This document shows, in pieces, positions 26,001-38,539 of a stretch of DNA of 64,000 nt; position 1 is the stretch's first letter; every line of letters begins with the position of its first letter. The notes beneath the pieces were generated by a model. It did not search any database and was not told the DNA's origin. It saw only the letters and a list, made by a program, of their open reading frames with translations. The stretch comes from Wuchereria bancrofti. Its lineage: Eukaryota; Nematoda; Chromadorea; Rhabditida; Onchocercidae. The position numbers were made by a program, and so were the translations under genes. The DNA lies in assembly GCA_005281725.1 (NCBI GenBank), contig SSBO01000009.1, positions 9,269,795 to 9,333,794 on the forward strand. Reading direction: 5' to 3'.

Positions 26001-27433
26001 AGATGGACTGAAAGTAAGTAATTTTTGTGGTATTTTAAATAAATCACATTAATGTTCCTTGAAAAGAAACAATTTTATGATTGTTAATAATTAATGTCTT
26101 GTAATTTTTACAAGTTTTTAGGATCAACACGATATCAAATTGTTGACCTATTTAATGCTTGCACGCTTAGCTTCCTTATGTCCTTCACAAGTACTTCAGC
26201 GACTCGACAGTCTTTGTGAACCGTTGAAGGTATATTTTATATTGCATAAATTCTTGATGTTGATATTAGTGAGGTTTTCTTTGTATGAGTTGTGACATAA
26301 GTTTATTTTATTTTATTTTTTGCTTATTTTTATATCGTGTAGAAAAAGTGCTTAGCACGTAGACGGTATTACGAAGCTAATTACACAGTAAATCAACTAA
26401 CCTTCATTCTTATGGCTAACGTAAGCTGTTTCATTAGTCAAAGTAAGCTCATTACTGTATATGTCGATCGTTTAGACTCAAATACAAGCCAGACCTAAGG
26501 CAAATGCAGTGAAGCAAGAAAATGATAAACAAGATGAGCTTCGAAGAGCAGCACTTAGAGTTGTTGTTGCTTTGCAAGTAAGTGTATGACATTTTAGATT
26601 GATATATGTTATTTTTGTTTATTTCAACATTAAATCTCGCATTTAAACGTTAAATCTTCCCTAACATATTATTGTCAGATACCTAAACTTTGTTAACACT
26701 TTTAATTGAAACTTGGAGGAATTCATCATTTAATGCATAGAATTTTATTCGTGTAATTGATTTTGCTTTGTTATTAATAGTCAGAGATTTTTACTATTCA
26801 TTGTACATTTTAGCGTATTCCTGAAGCAGACAGACAACAGCAATTTGCTGATCTTCTTTCTATAATTCGTAGTTCAAGTGAGATAAATGCTGTTTATCAG
26901 GTAACCAACATTTTTATTGCAATCGTGGATTTAAGATTTTATATTAAGAAGGATAGAAGAAGTAATTGCATAACGGCTGATTTTAAGTGAAATTGATTGA
27001 ACATATGAAAATCATTTAGCATATAAAATGCACAGCAACAATGAATTTTAAGTAAGCCTTGATTGATTGCCTATAGTTGTATGGTAAAAATTCTTTTAAT
27101 CTCAAATAAATTTAATATTTAACAGTTATGATTGAGTTATGACTGAAAAGAATCGATTAGAAGGTTTATTTTGACTTGTAAATTTGTCGTACTTTGGTAA
27201 ATTACTTATGGTAATTTCACTGTTATGTAGTTTGCTACGGCTTGGATTATAACACTGCGTTAAATCAGTTTTAATTTATAGCAGTAAATATAGTAAATGG
27301 AGTCTTGATAAATTTCATGGTAAATCTATTATGTTTTTTTTTCGATGGTTAAATTTTTACCATTTATTTGTTACAGTTAGTGGAGCGAGATGCAGTTCAT
27401 CGCTTGTATACTTCTGAATTCAAAGGTATTTAA
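17011..27433 (+). CDS. cand-1: CAND1, cullin-associated NEDD8-dissociated protein 1
   Basis: HEAT-repeat protein that wraps un-neddylated cullin-RBX1 and exchanges substrate-receptor modules. 28 exons, all GT-AG and phase-consistent, give 1299 residues (family ~1230). Exon starts: 17011, 17748, 18358, 18695, 18892, 19143, 19449, 20187, 20536, 20861, 21218, 21429, 21796, 22324, 22562, 22961, 23424, 23701, 24328, 24827, 25148, 25638, 25935, 26122, 26343, 26476, 26814 and 27377 (stop TAA 27431). Landmarks are the N-terminal [20 protein letters not shown], the acidic loop between HEAT repeats in exons 7-8, [50 protein letters not shown] and [16 protein letters not shown]. Exon 25 (26343-26420) adds 26 codons absent from the family. 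The C-terminus ([16 protein letters not shown]) is family-divergent; a donor-like CAAAG|GTATTT there could extend it. Confidence 0.97.
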
Positions 27434-28673
27434 TGATGTTCGCTTTATAGAAAAGTGCTTTTTGTGAATTAGTGATACGGGAAAAAAACAAATCTTTTTT
27501 TTCTTGTAATTTTTTTTGTATTTATATGCTTTCCTGTAAAATAAAATTACGACCGTTATCTGTGAATTAGGAAATTTTTGTGGTACACTTTGGGATATTC
27601 TTTGCCTTTTAATTCTATTCGATTATATTGATCGTCTAAGTTTACCATCATAAATATTTGCAAAAAAAGGCACAAAGTTTATAAAAGTTTTAATTGTATT
27701 TTTACAATTTTTAAAGATTCTATTTTCTTAATGCTATGATTTAATGGAAGTAATATATTTAGATATAATCTCACGTCTAAACTTTTTCGTGTTTATCACA
27801 TCTATTGTCTCATAGTTTTAACAATATTCGTGAGGTTTCTAACGAAATGAGAAATTCCTTTTAAAATAATATTTATTGATTTAATATATTACTGTTTGTC
27901 TCATTTTTTTTGTTCTGTTTCCTTTTTTTTTTCTTTGTTAAATCTTTTTCTATGGTTATTTCACGAAATCATTTTATTGATTAAATAAAGATTATTTCTC
28001 TTTGCCGACATTATTATATGGACAGGAAATGTTTTTCACATAATTCTTATCTCTCCGTTGTCATTAATTTTGTCGGTTAATAATTACTTTCATGATGGTA
28101 ATATTATTATATTTGCATTTATAAAGCATTAGTAGCAGTGATGGTGGGTAGGTATGACAGTATTTCCATTACAATTACTATTCGTGTTATTTTTTTTTTT
28201 TTTCACTTTTTACAGGTTACATCAGTGTTGTAACATCTAATCTTTGACCTCATTTTTAGTTTGAAGTTGGTTTCAGACGTCGTTTAAAAAGAGCGAAATT
28301 TTTGCAAATTGTTTATATACCAAAGTGTAATAATACAAAAAATTTCGAACTGATGTTGGTCTACTTACCATTCATTAGTTTTGCAGTTAAAGCATTCTGT
28401 TGCTAAAACTAATTACTTTTTTATATTTAAGTTTTTCCTGTATTGCTTATTTCTTGGTTTTCTACTTATTTTTACTTTGCTTTCTGCGACGATTAGTTGT
28501 TTAAATAACCATATGATATACATTTATTTTTTTTTTATACATTTAAAAATGCTGGAAGTTTCTCTTTGTTTTTTTTTTTCGGTAGAAATTTTTGCATTAT
28601 AATATAATCTGTACTGAATGAGAGCATAAAACACACAGTTCTTATCAGTACATTTTATTTTATATTTAGAATA
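27434..28673. other. Intergenic, CAND1 to ABHD12
   Basis: CAND1 3' flank with an AATAAA near 27985, then T-rich sequence. No convincing gene. TTATATTTAG at 28660-28669, four bases before the ABHD12 ATG, could accept a spliced leader. Confidence 0.6.
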
Positions 28674-31600
28674 ATGACTCGATGGTGTATGGTTGGTTTT
28701 TTGCCTGTAGCATTATATTTTCTAGTTCCTGTTCTTATCCATTTTTTCCCATGGTGTTTACAGTATATGTTTTTCCTCAATTTCGGCAAGTTCTAATTTT
28801 TGATTTTACTTAATACAATTTCAAATTTGATTAGCTGCAAGTAATGTATTATTATTTTATGTAAAATAATATAATTTTATGTTATTGAAGTATCGTGCTA
28901 TGCGATACATATTTCACTTTTTTTTCTTTTGAAATTGTCTGTTTTCTAAAATATTTACATTATATATTCATTGGTATTTTCTTCATTTAAATTAACCAAC
29001 TACTGTTAATTTCAGTGAGGATACCATTCCAAAATTTTACAAATTTAACACATTACGGTATTAATTCAGCGGGAAGAAATTTTTATTTGCGAGGAGAGAA
29101 TGGGTTGCGATTGGGATGTTGGTTAGATATTGATTTTCTTTTCTTTTTTTTTTTTCCAGTAGTTCTAATGAAAATGAAGATTGCAAGATAAAAAGTTAAT
29201 AGTGGTTCCAGAATCTGATATTTAGTCATATTTTTTCAAATTGGATTTATTTTTGCTCAAAACAGCCAGTGTTTTAACCATCTCAGTATTTTTTTGAGTT
29301 TTTTATAATTTCTTTTTGTCAGTCTAATAAGTTTTTTCCATTATAATATCATTGGGATAAAGTAGACCGAAAAGTATTTTCATGTTTAAGCAATGATTAG
29401 TATATATCTTAACTAAGTAAGTAGAATTTCACATATTATCTTCTATGGTAGCCATAAATTATTATCGTTAATTTATCACCACTATATATTAATTTTTCCT
29501 GGGTAATTCAAATAAGACAACTTATGACTATTTAAGGCATATATTACCTTCTGAGTTAGCCATGAACTATCGGTACTCAATATTAAATGCCAGAGAAATG
29601 GAACTTCTTATGGCAGCGGCAAATAATTCAGTAATTGTCTATTTGCATGGCAATTCATTTGATCGGTTCGTCAGTTATTGTCATACATTAAAAAAGAAAA
29701 AACTTTCAATTAAGTTTTCAATTTTAATAGTTGAAATGATTGCTTAATTTTTTTGTCTTACATATATTTTATAGATCACAATCAACTCGCTGTGGATTGT
29801 ATAATCTATTGGCTAATATGGGTTTTCATGTGTTAGCTTTAGATTATCGTGGTATGCTCTTTTTTTTCATAAAGTATGTTTATGAAGCTTAATGCTATCA
29901 TTAATTCCTCATTACTTAATTAGGGAATGTATAGTTTTTGATTTCTTGCACAAATGATTCCTACTACTCACTCTGAAATTTTATAATATACATAAAGTAA
30001 GTAATTTTGCTGCAGGATATGGCGATTCAAATGGTTCACCAAGTGAAAATGGTTTAATTGAGGATGCAAAAGAGATATTTCGATATGCCAGAAGTCATTC
30101 GGGTTCAAATGACATATATTTATGGGGGCATTCAATGGGAACGGCGTATGTTTTTTTTTGCATTAATCGAATTGATTGTTTAAAAATTCTTGAAGTTAAA
30201 TCCATCATCATTCATCTGTCACATTTTTTATCAACTAATTGGTCTCAAATTATACGAGTAAATGTTTCTGATACAATTAGTCTACTGACACAATTGGAAA
30301 TATGTCATTTATTTGGTTCATTTTTATTTTTTTTAGCTTGAGTTTCTAGGAATGATTTTTCTCTTTTTCTAAGAACAAAACTTTTCAATTTTTTTTGCCG
30401 CAGTTTTTTTAATAAATGATATTTTAATTCTTTTACTCTTAGTCACATCCCTTCTTAATCTGCAATCTTTTCTTTAAAAGGTAAAATTAAGAGCATTTAA
30501 TTATTTATCTTTTGTTCATTATTATTTTTTTTTATCGTGTGATTACTTCATATTAATCATCTGTTATACGAATTTCTGATTTAGGCCATCCAGCATATAT
30601 ACTGTTAAAGTGATTTATTATTGATCTTGCAATGATTTAATTAAATATTCTATCATGCGTAATTTCTTTTAGAATTGCTACAGCAGCTGCGATGGAATTC
30701 AGTGAAAAAGGATTACCACCAGCTGGTTTAATCCTAGAATCACCATTCAATAACCTTAGTGATGTTGTTACTCACCATCCATATGCAATACCATTTCGTT
30801 GGTTGCCATGGTTTAAAAATATGGTATTAGAATCATTAGACAGATCCGGTTTAGATATGAACACTGATTATCGTATCACAAAGTATGCTTTGATCAGAAT
30901 ATTTCATTGAGTTGTTTGAAAATTAGGAGTTTTCATTTAAGTTTAACATGGTTTTTTCTACTAGAAATGATGTGCTTCATATGCAAATAAAAGTTTAGCG
31001 TGCCTTTTTTCTATTTTCTTGCTGATCTGAAACTAAAAATTTTGTGGAACTGAGATATAAACAAAGTACTCGAATTTATGAGATAAAAAATATTAAATAG
31101 TCATAAACCATCAACGGGAAATTTTACATATTAAATAAAATATTTTATTAGATATACCGCATAGGACAAGTTTAAGATTTTTGATCATGTTAAAATTGAA
31201 TAATTTATTGTAGGGTGGATTGTCCAATTTTGATATTGCATGCCGAAGATGACCACATTATTCCGCTGCAGTTGGCTCGTAAGTTACGTGACAGTGCGGT
31301 GGCTGCTAAACGTGATGTGACGGTAAAAGAATTCGATGCAAGCCGTAATTTTCACCACAAATTCATCTATTTGGCTGAAGAATTGCCTAGAATTCTAAGG
31401 TTAATTTTGTTTTACAATTTTCGAAAAAAAGATATAACTTAAATAAAAACTAGAGCAACGAATATTCGTCTAATTTGAACATAGTACAATAAATTTCATT
31501 TTAAGTTACAAACCTAAACAATATTATGCAATAATCTTCTTGTTTTGTAACAAAATTTGATGCAGTCATCAATTCCACCACAAATTCATCACATATTATT

Positions 31601-31696
31601 ATTACCACGGTTGTACTTTTCTGTAGTCTTACAATTTAAAGTTTCAGGCGATTTATGGAGAAATGTACTATGAAAGCGAAGAAAGCATTGAAGTAG
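28674..31696 (+). CDS. ABHD12: ABHD12-type serine hydrolase (lysophosphatidylserine lipase family)
   Basis: Membrane-anchored alpha/beta hydrolase; family members hydrolyse lysophosphatidylserine and related monoacyl lipids with the active site on the lumenal side. Eight exons (28674-28785, 29016-29121, 29537-29665, 29775-29851, 30016-30145, 30673-30882, 31214-31399, 31648-31696), 332 residues. An N-terminal helix (about 7-36, VGFLPVALYFLVPVLIHFFP) serves as anchor. The oxyanion strand is VIVYLHGNSFDR, the nucleophile sits in WGHSMGTA, the acid in LHAEDDHIIP and the histidine in NFHHKFIY before LPRILR, so the triad is complete. ESPFNNLSDV and DYRGYGDSNGSP are family-typical. Intron 1 has a GC donor (TTTCG|GCAAGT), proven by phase because the adjacent GT gives a stop. 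The ER-type tail is short and basic (KAKKALK). Confidence 0.9.
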
Positions 31697-33176
31697 AAAT
31701 ATGTGAATGGCCACACGATGTTCAACTTTGATTATATTAGGTTCTATAAAGTTTTCAATTACTGAATCTAGTCATTTCCAACATTTAACTATTTCACTTT
31801 ATCTCTTTGTTGCTTTTATATTTATTCTAACCTTCTTGTATTCTAATTTTGTAAGACTATTTGCTTCTTTTGTATAACTACTAATGGAATTATTTGTGGA
31901 AACTATTGGAATTTTCATTGTATACGCAAAACTAACATAATTACCAGATATTGTTTTAGATATATATATAGACTTTGAATTATAAATGTTTTATATGGGT
32001 TGCATCCTTTATCAATTAGAATCAATAAAATCTGGAAAAAACAAAGTTTGATCATATGTTCATCAAATATTAAATTAAGCGATCAGGGATATTCCTTAAA
32101 GCAAGACAAATCTCAAACATTTGTCGGAAGTTGGGAAATTTTTGATCAAATCATCTAAAAATAACAAATTTTCTTTCTGTTAAATTTATATTAAAGGATG
32201 CTTAATAGCTGTGCTTCATATGAGTATAATCTTGCTATCCTCTTCTCACCTACCTTTAATGATCTTGCGATGATTTAATTAAATATTAAATATAAATATA
32301 CATTTATTATGATTTATAGCTTATATTTCCTAACTAATTAATCGAAACTAGCAACAGCTATAAAATATATCCATTATATTTATCATTCCATAATTTTATA
32401 ATCCAGTATTACATTTTGCAATGAAATTAATGCTTTATAAAATATATCTCACTTATTCCATTTTATTAATCAGGCAACATCATACATTGTTCGCTTCATT
32501 TGATTATCTTTTCTTATCATTTCTAATAATTAATTTACTGTGATCAAATTAACAGTATTGGATTTGTTGTTTTTCTTTTTTTTTCTTGCTTTTTTCATCT
32601 TTTTCTCAACATGCAAGCAAACCTACACAAACAATTATTAGCTATGGAACAAAAAGTAAAAAGAAGTATAATAATAAGTCATTTTAAATGTTACTCTTTT
32701 TACGATGTAAGAAGTAAATGAGTATTAGATAAGGACTGATAAGTTATATGTTTTCGTTCGAATTTCAAATGTTGCATACAAGAAAAATGGAGATATTTTG
32801 GAAAATTTTAAATAGATTTTATTCCTGGTAAAATTTAAATTTCTTATTTTAATAAAAGTTTCAGTAGATTTTATTCCCTTTTATCGTTTCGTTTTATTGT
32901 TGTTCGTTGGTCATTATTCCTGAATGAAATATTTAAAGTTTGTTATTTTGAGTTGGAACAAAAAAAAACTCTAGAAGGATAAAAATAACATGATGGACTC
33001 AATTTTAAGGAAAACAAAGAATCTCTGACAATAAATTAACATTATTAATGAATTTAGGGGAATGTAAACTTTCATATAGCAAAAAAAGTATGTTATCATA
33101 AACATACAAATTAGATTTGACTTTCATAATGGTATACATGTTTGTTAATTAGTTTTTTTATCATTAATTTGTAGAT
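31697..33176. other. Intergenic, ABHD12 to FERRY3
   Basis: No gene seen. It contains the second copy of a 28-bp dispersed word (32260-32287; first copy 30622-30649 in an ABHD12 intron). TTTGTAG directly before the FERRY3 ATG may accept a spliced leader. Confidence 0.6.
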
Positions 33177-36100
33177 ATGATTTCTGATATGGTATCGGAA
33201 AATAGTGATAAGAAACGAACGGTAAAATTTGAGTATACAGCAAAATATAAAACGTTAGAGCAAAAAGTTTCGTATGATGCACAGATTCCATTAACTGATG
33301 AAAATCCAATCGATGAGATAATCTCTCACATTTATGTGACAAATAAAGTTTTACCATTATTTTATGAAGGTTAGAGTTTCTTTCGTTCTTTCTTTTCCTT
33401 TTCTAATTTGTTTTTTAAAAAAAAAAATTTTTTTTGAAATTTGAAAAAGGAAATAGTAGGCATTAAGAGTTATAATTTTGTGTTGGAGAAAATTACTGTT
33501 TACCAAATAATCATTATCAGACATAATTTATCGTTGCATTTGATTAAATTGGATGAAACTGAATTAAATTAATTAAATGAATTTATCTAATTTGAATGAT
33601 TTTTAATTTAATTCTATTTTCTTAAAATGTTCTTATCCAAATTTTTACAATCTTTTTAGATATTGCGAATGCATTTCATCGTTTTATTGATGAAGAGACA
33701 TGGAAATATGAAACAGAAATGGGCGATGCTATCATTAATGCATTTTTAAATGAATGTGATAGTGAAAGTGATCCACCATATGTTCGAGAATTTCCTGAGG
33801 TAATAATTAATTACCTTACACTTTAGTACGCATTTGTATTTTTGCTCCAAGTATTATAGTAGTAGTATTATAAATTATTTCGAAAAATTTTGATGATTTA
33901 GACTAAAATAAATTCTTATTTTTTGTAAGAGTAGATAATTTTCTAATTAGAATTCAATTATTGGATCTCAATTATTGGATTATTATTTTATGATTAACGA
34001 GTTATTTTAGACGACAAATACCACAAAATCTTGTGATGCTCTTCAATTTGCTGATCAATTCCAGTTTATCATGCGAAATTTGTCACCTGAACGATTGAAA
34101 ATAATCATCAGATGGGAAAAAAAAATGGAAGATGAAGCATGCATATTTTTAATATGGCAAATTTTGAAAATAGCGAGAAAAATTCAAATAGCAAATTACT
34201 TTGTGCACTTTTTTTTCCTCCAATTTATTTATTTCTTTAATGAAATTTTATCGAAGCACTTGTTGCATATCTTAACTTTGCGAATTCCAGTTTAATTTCT
34301 TGAGTTTTTATTTCTAAGATGTCATCGTTGATACGTGCTCGAGATTTTGAACTTGACCGAATGTATCGTAAATGTGAGCAAGCAGTAAATGCTAGTATTA
34401 CAAAGGATGATCGAATGCTACCCAAAAGTGGACAACATTTAAGTCGCTTAAATGAACAAATTCGAGTTAGAATTTCAACTATAGCAATTAATATTTAACG
34501 ATAAATACTATCTGTTGTTTCTATCCATCAATCATTCAAACTTTCCATACGGTACTTTCAATGTTGTCATGATAATTCATTGATAATCTGTCAGTGATAG
34601 ATTGTGATTTTAGCGCTAAGCAAATGATTAAGCTCTTTTTCAACGATCTTATTTTCACTTCCACTTGAAATTCTGAGATAATTTTTGGGAATTTAATTTG
34701 ATTAATGAGCAAAATATATAATTGTATTTTGCGCTTAAATGTGAAGCATATAATTATAGGAAATCAGTAAGAATTATGCTGAGCAAATTCGTACCCTAAC
34801 ATCATGGCAACGTCAATTTTATCGAAATATGATCAAAAGTTTGTACGAACATGATAAATTTCCGGCTGAAGCAGAAAGTGCCTTATCTGGTGATTTAATT
34901 TCAGTTAAAAGGTATTTTTTTCTTTTTTGTATTCATTTTTGTTAATTTAAAGTTAGTTTTCACAAAATATTTTGTCTACTGATATCGACTATTGCTTCGA
35001 GATGTAAGCATAAATTTTATTTGCTATTGAAAACACTGGCAAGTTTTTTTTTATACTCATAGCGACAAATAAGACTCTTGATCTTAAAAAGCTTTAATTA
35101 AGAAAAAAAAAGTGAAACATTATTAAGTTTGAATTAAAGTGCTTGTATTTCCCTTTGAAAAATTAATTTGATTTGTCTTTTTTTTTCTACCTTATGGATT
35201 TTTATCGAGTTATATTCGTTAAGTTGCATATTAATACAACGCTTTCATAAATTTTTATTTTTTCTCTCCTTTTTTTTAACGAATTATTGGAGTAGTAAAA
35301 TTAATGGAAAGAAAAATACTATTTATCAATAGCTTATAATATAGTACAGTAAAAAAGTGAAGTAAAATGTGTCTTGAATGAACTCTATTGTTTTAAATTT
35401 TGTCTTATTTAAGGCCTTTACCATCAGCTTCAAGTTTGGACACAGTTAAAACAAAAGCTAACTTTTCCTTGGATGAAAGTTTTACAATATATCTCGGTAA
35501 TTTCTCATTTTATCCTTTGGAATTTTTCTTCTAACTTACGATTGATTTTATCATATTGTTAATGGAAAACTGTTAACTATTTTATCGTCATATTTAACAT
35601 ATTTGATTGTAGCATATTTCTATTGAAATATTTTTTCATTAATCCAATATTATATCATTTTTCACCGTACATACACGATATCATATCGTTTGTTTGATAT
35701 ATTCAAATTAAATAGCTTTAAATTAAATGGTACTTTTTTTCTTTAAAAAAAAAAAAACTGTAATCAAAGTTTGAGTAATTTAAGGTGCTCAATTAAAAAC
35801 AATGCATAATGCTCGATTGTTGACTTCGCCAAGTTTAACAGATCTCTGTCGTCCTCCTCCTGTCATCTCTGAGTCTGAGGATGATGCTTCTGGTACACGA
35901 CGATTACAGATGAATCTTACTTTATATGGCAGAAATTTAAGTGGTTTAGTACTTCTTGTAGAAAGAGATCCTATGTTTCATGTCAATGAACGAACAGGTG
36001 TGCATTTTATCGTCATATTTAACATATTTGATTGTAGCATATTTCTATTGAAACATTTTTTCATTAATCCAATATTATATCATTTTTCACCGTACATACA

Positions 36101-38539
36101 CGATATCATATCGTTTATTCCATTGATATTAAATTTTCTCTAATTCGTTTATTTAGGAACATTTGTATATCACTGTAATTGTATTGAAAAATTTTGATTT
36201 TTTTTCAAGCAAGTTTTTTTTTTTTTTGCTCAAAGAATTACAAATTATTACTTATTACTTATTAATAGTAATTTTTTTTTAAGATTTTTATAGACTGTGC
36301 GAACATTCTACTGAACTTCATTTTGAATCACTTGAAGATCAATTAAAGCAAGTATTACCATTAGTAAGTTTATTCCTTTGAAAAATATTTCTAGATTTTT
36401 TTTACTACTTTTACTTTTACAAATTATGTTCATTTAGAGTTATCAAATATTATTTAATATGAAACCATATATTTTACTTCATTTCTCTTCTGATGCATTC
36501 CTATCTTATATTCTAGGATATTGTATTATCTTAAAAAGCAGCATCTTTTGGTTTTTAACAATCAAACCAAAAAAGAAAATCAGATCATTTGTTTTAATTC
36601 AAAGCAATCAGAAAGAAAAAAAATTTTTGTTTTAGAAAACTTGATATTTGGTGGAATTAATTTAGTAATTAACAAATTATGATCATATTATTTAATCAAA
36701 TGTTATTTAATATGGGAACTATGTATTTTATATCCTAAAATACTTTACTATATTTTATATCTAAAAATATTTTACTATATTATCAGCACTAAATTCTGAA
36801 GTATTCACAGAATAGCAATTTTGTGCATCTTTTAATTTCGGAATTAAATTGTACAAATGAGTACCAATGCTGGAAATAGAAAAGTATTAAACATTTATAA
36901 GCAAATATTGAAATATACTTTTTATAAAATACAAAATAGAGGAGAAAATGAAGTAGAATAAAACATATAAAGTGGAAAGATCTGATGATAATGATGATAA
37001 TGATTATCTGATAATCATATCATATCTGATGAAGAAAATCAACACATTTTTTTATACATATTATCAATCATAAATTACCGCACATTTTTCATTAATCGAT
37101 GGTATAACGAAAGGAATATTTTTTTTTTTATTTGTTATGATTATGATATTTTTACTTCATTTTTATCCTTTTCAGATTTCAGAAATGAAAAAAGATGTTC
37201 ATCGTGAAACAAATGATAATAGTAATGTTAATAATGATGATAATGGTGATGAGTCACAACTTCCAGTTGGTAGTTTGTATGTTACCCGACATTCGAATCT
37301 TTCTTCAATTCAGGTTTATATTATGAATCATTTTTAAGTGCTTTTTTTTGTGTTTGTATAATTATTTCTCAGACAAAAACGATTATTATTCATTTATTTT
37401 TGCATAAGAATAGCAAATAATAATAATTAATTTTTTCTTTTTGTTATAAGATAAAGATGGCTAAACTTAATTGAGTTAAAAGATTTTTTTCTTTTAACTT
37501 TTAGGTTGTCTATCATTTGGTTGTGGATAAATCATTGGAAGATGATGAAATTTCTAGTAGGTAAGGAAGAAAAATCTTATATATATATTAGAATTTTTCG
37601 CACTCAAAAAATTACAAATCTCTCATTTTCATAAGCCATAAATAATTTGAAATTTTTCCTTTATTTTTTAATATGATAATTTTTCTTTCTCTTTTTTTGG
37701 TTTAATGATCAATTGCTTGCTGTTTTGTTATCTATTAACAAGTCAACAGGCATTTGATAGCATTTCTATGCAGTATTATCATTAGACTTTTAATTGATAA
37801 TATACTTACATCTATTAGTATTTTCAAGATTTGTTAAACTGAAACTTTTCATGTAATTTGAAACTTATTAGTTTTTCTTTTTTTCCTTGAGGCATCCATG
37901 TATCAATGGTTTGCGAAATGCTATTCGATTATCAGCTAAATTTGGTGTAACGACATTCACTTTACCTCTGTTACTTGTTGGGAAAGCAAACGAGGTATAA
38001 TTTATATTGGATTCATAAAAGTTTTTTTTAAATTTTTAACAACTCATTTTTTTCTTTTAAATGAAGAATTTGAACACTATTTTAGTGTTGAAATTTTTGT
38101 TCTGAAATGAAACGATTTTGAATAACGGTTACAGGTTTTTAAAGAAGAAAACAAGTTTTTTTTTTCTTTTTGTCAAGTTTTTATATTGTTAACTTAACCT
38201 TAAAACATTTATATCTACACTAAATTGGATTTTACAAACATTTTTCAGGTTTAACTTTTTTCAAATTACAGTGCTTTAAGAAAAAAAAAAACTGAAATTA
38301 AATTACAGCATATGACTCCAAATTGGTGTATGAAGCGAGCTGAATTAATTTTCAAATGTGTGAAGGGATTTATGATGGAAGCATGTTCAGGTAGCTCAAC
38401 AGCAGGTGCTCCTCCTACAGCTACCACTCATTTCAATTTCAATTTTGTTCTACCGGACGATTTGCAATCGACCATTTATACTGAAATTTTAGAATTGTTT
38501 CCAACAATTTTTCATATGGTACCATCAGTTGTGATGTAA
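33177..38539 (+). CDS. FERRY3: FERRY3 (C12orf4), RAB5-effector FERRY complex subunit 3
   Basis: Homologue of human C12orf4, a subunit of the five-part FERRY complex that links RAB5-positive early endosomes to mRNA transport. Twelve exons: 33177-33369, 33660-33799, 34011-34136, 34319-34465, 34760-34911, 35414-35496, 35785-35997, 36284-36363, 37176-37313, 37505-37560, 37892-37994 and 38309-38539. They give 553 residues, matching the family's ~550. Landmarks: FIDEETWKYETEMGDAII, a charged helical stretch (RARDFELDRMYRKCEQAV), FGVTTFTLPLLLVGKANE and WCMKRAELIFKCVKGFMMEA near the C-terminus. Intron 3 needs a GC donor (GAA|GCATGC); it is phase-correct but weak, so this joint is the least certain. 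The exon 9 insert is Asn/Asp-rich. The introns on both sides of exon 7 carry a 113-bp duplicated block. Confidence 0.92.
35579..35691. repeat. 113-bp direct repeat, copy A (intron 6 of FERRY3)
   Basis: ATTTTATCGTCATATTTAAC through to ATATCATATCGTTT. It matches 36004-36116 with one difference (T at 35629 versus C at 36054). Confidence 0.97.
36004..36116. repeat. 113-bp direct repeat, copy B (intron 7 of FERRY3)
   Basis: Begins 7 nt after the exon 7 donor, 425 bp downstream of copy A. 112 of 113 bases are identical, in the same orientation. Confidence 0.97.
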
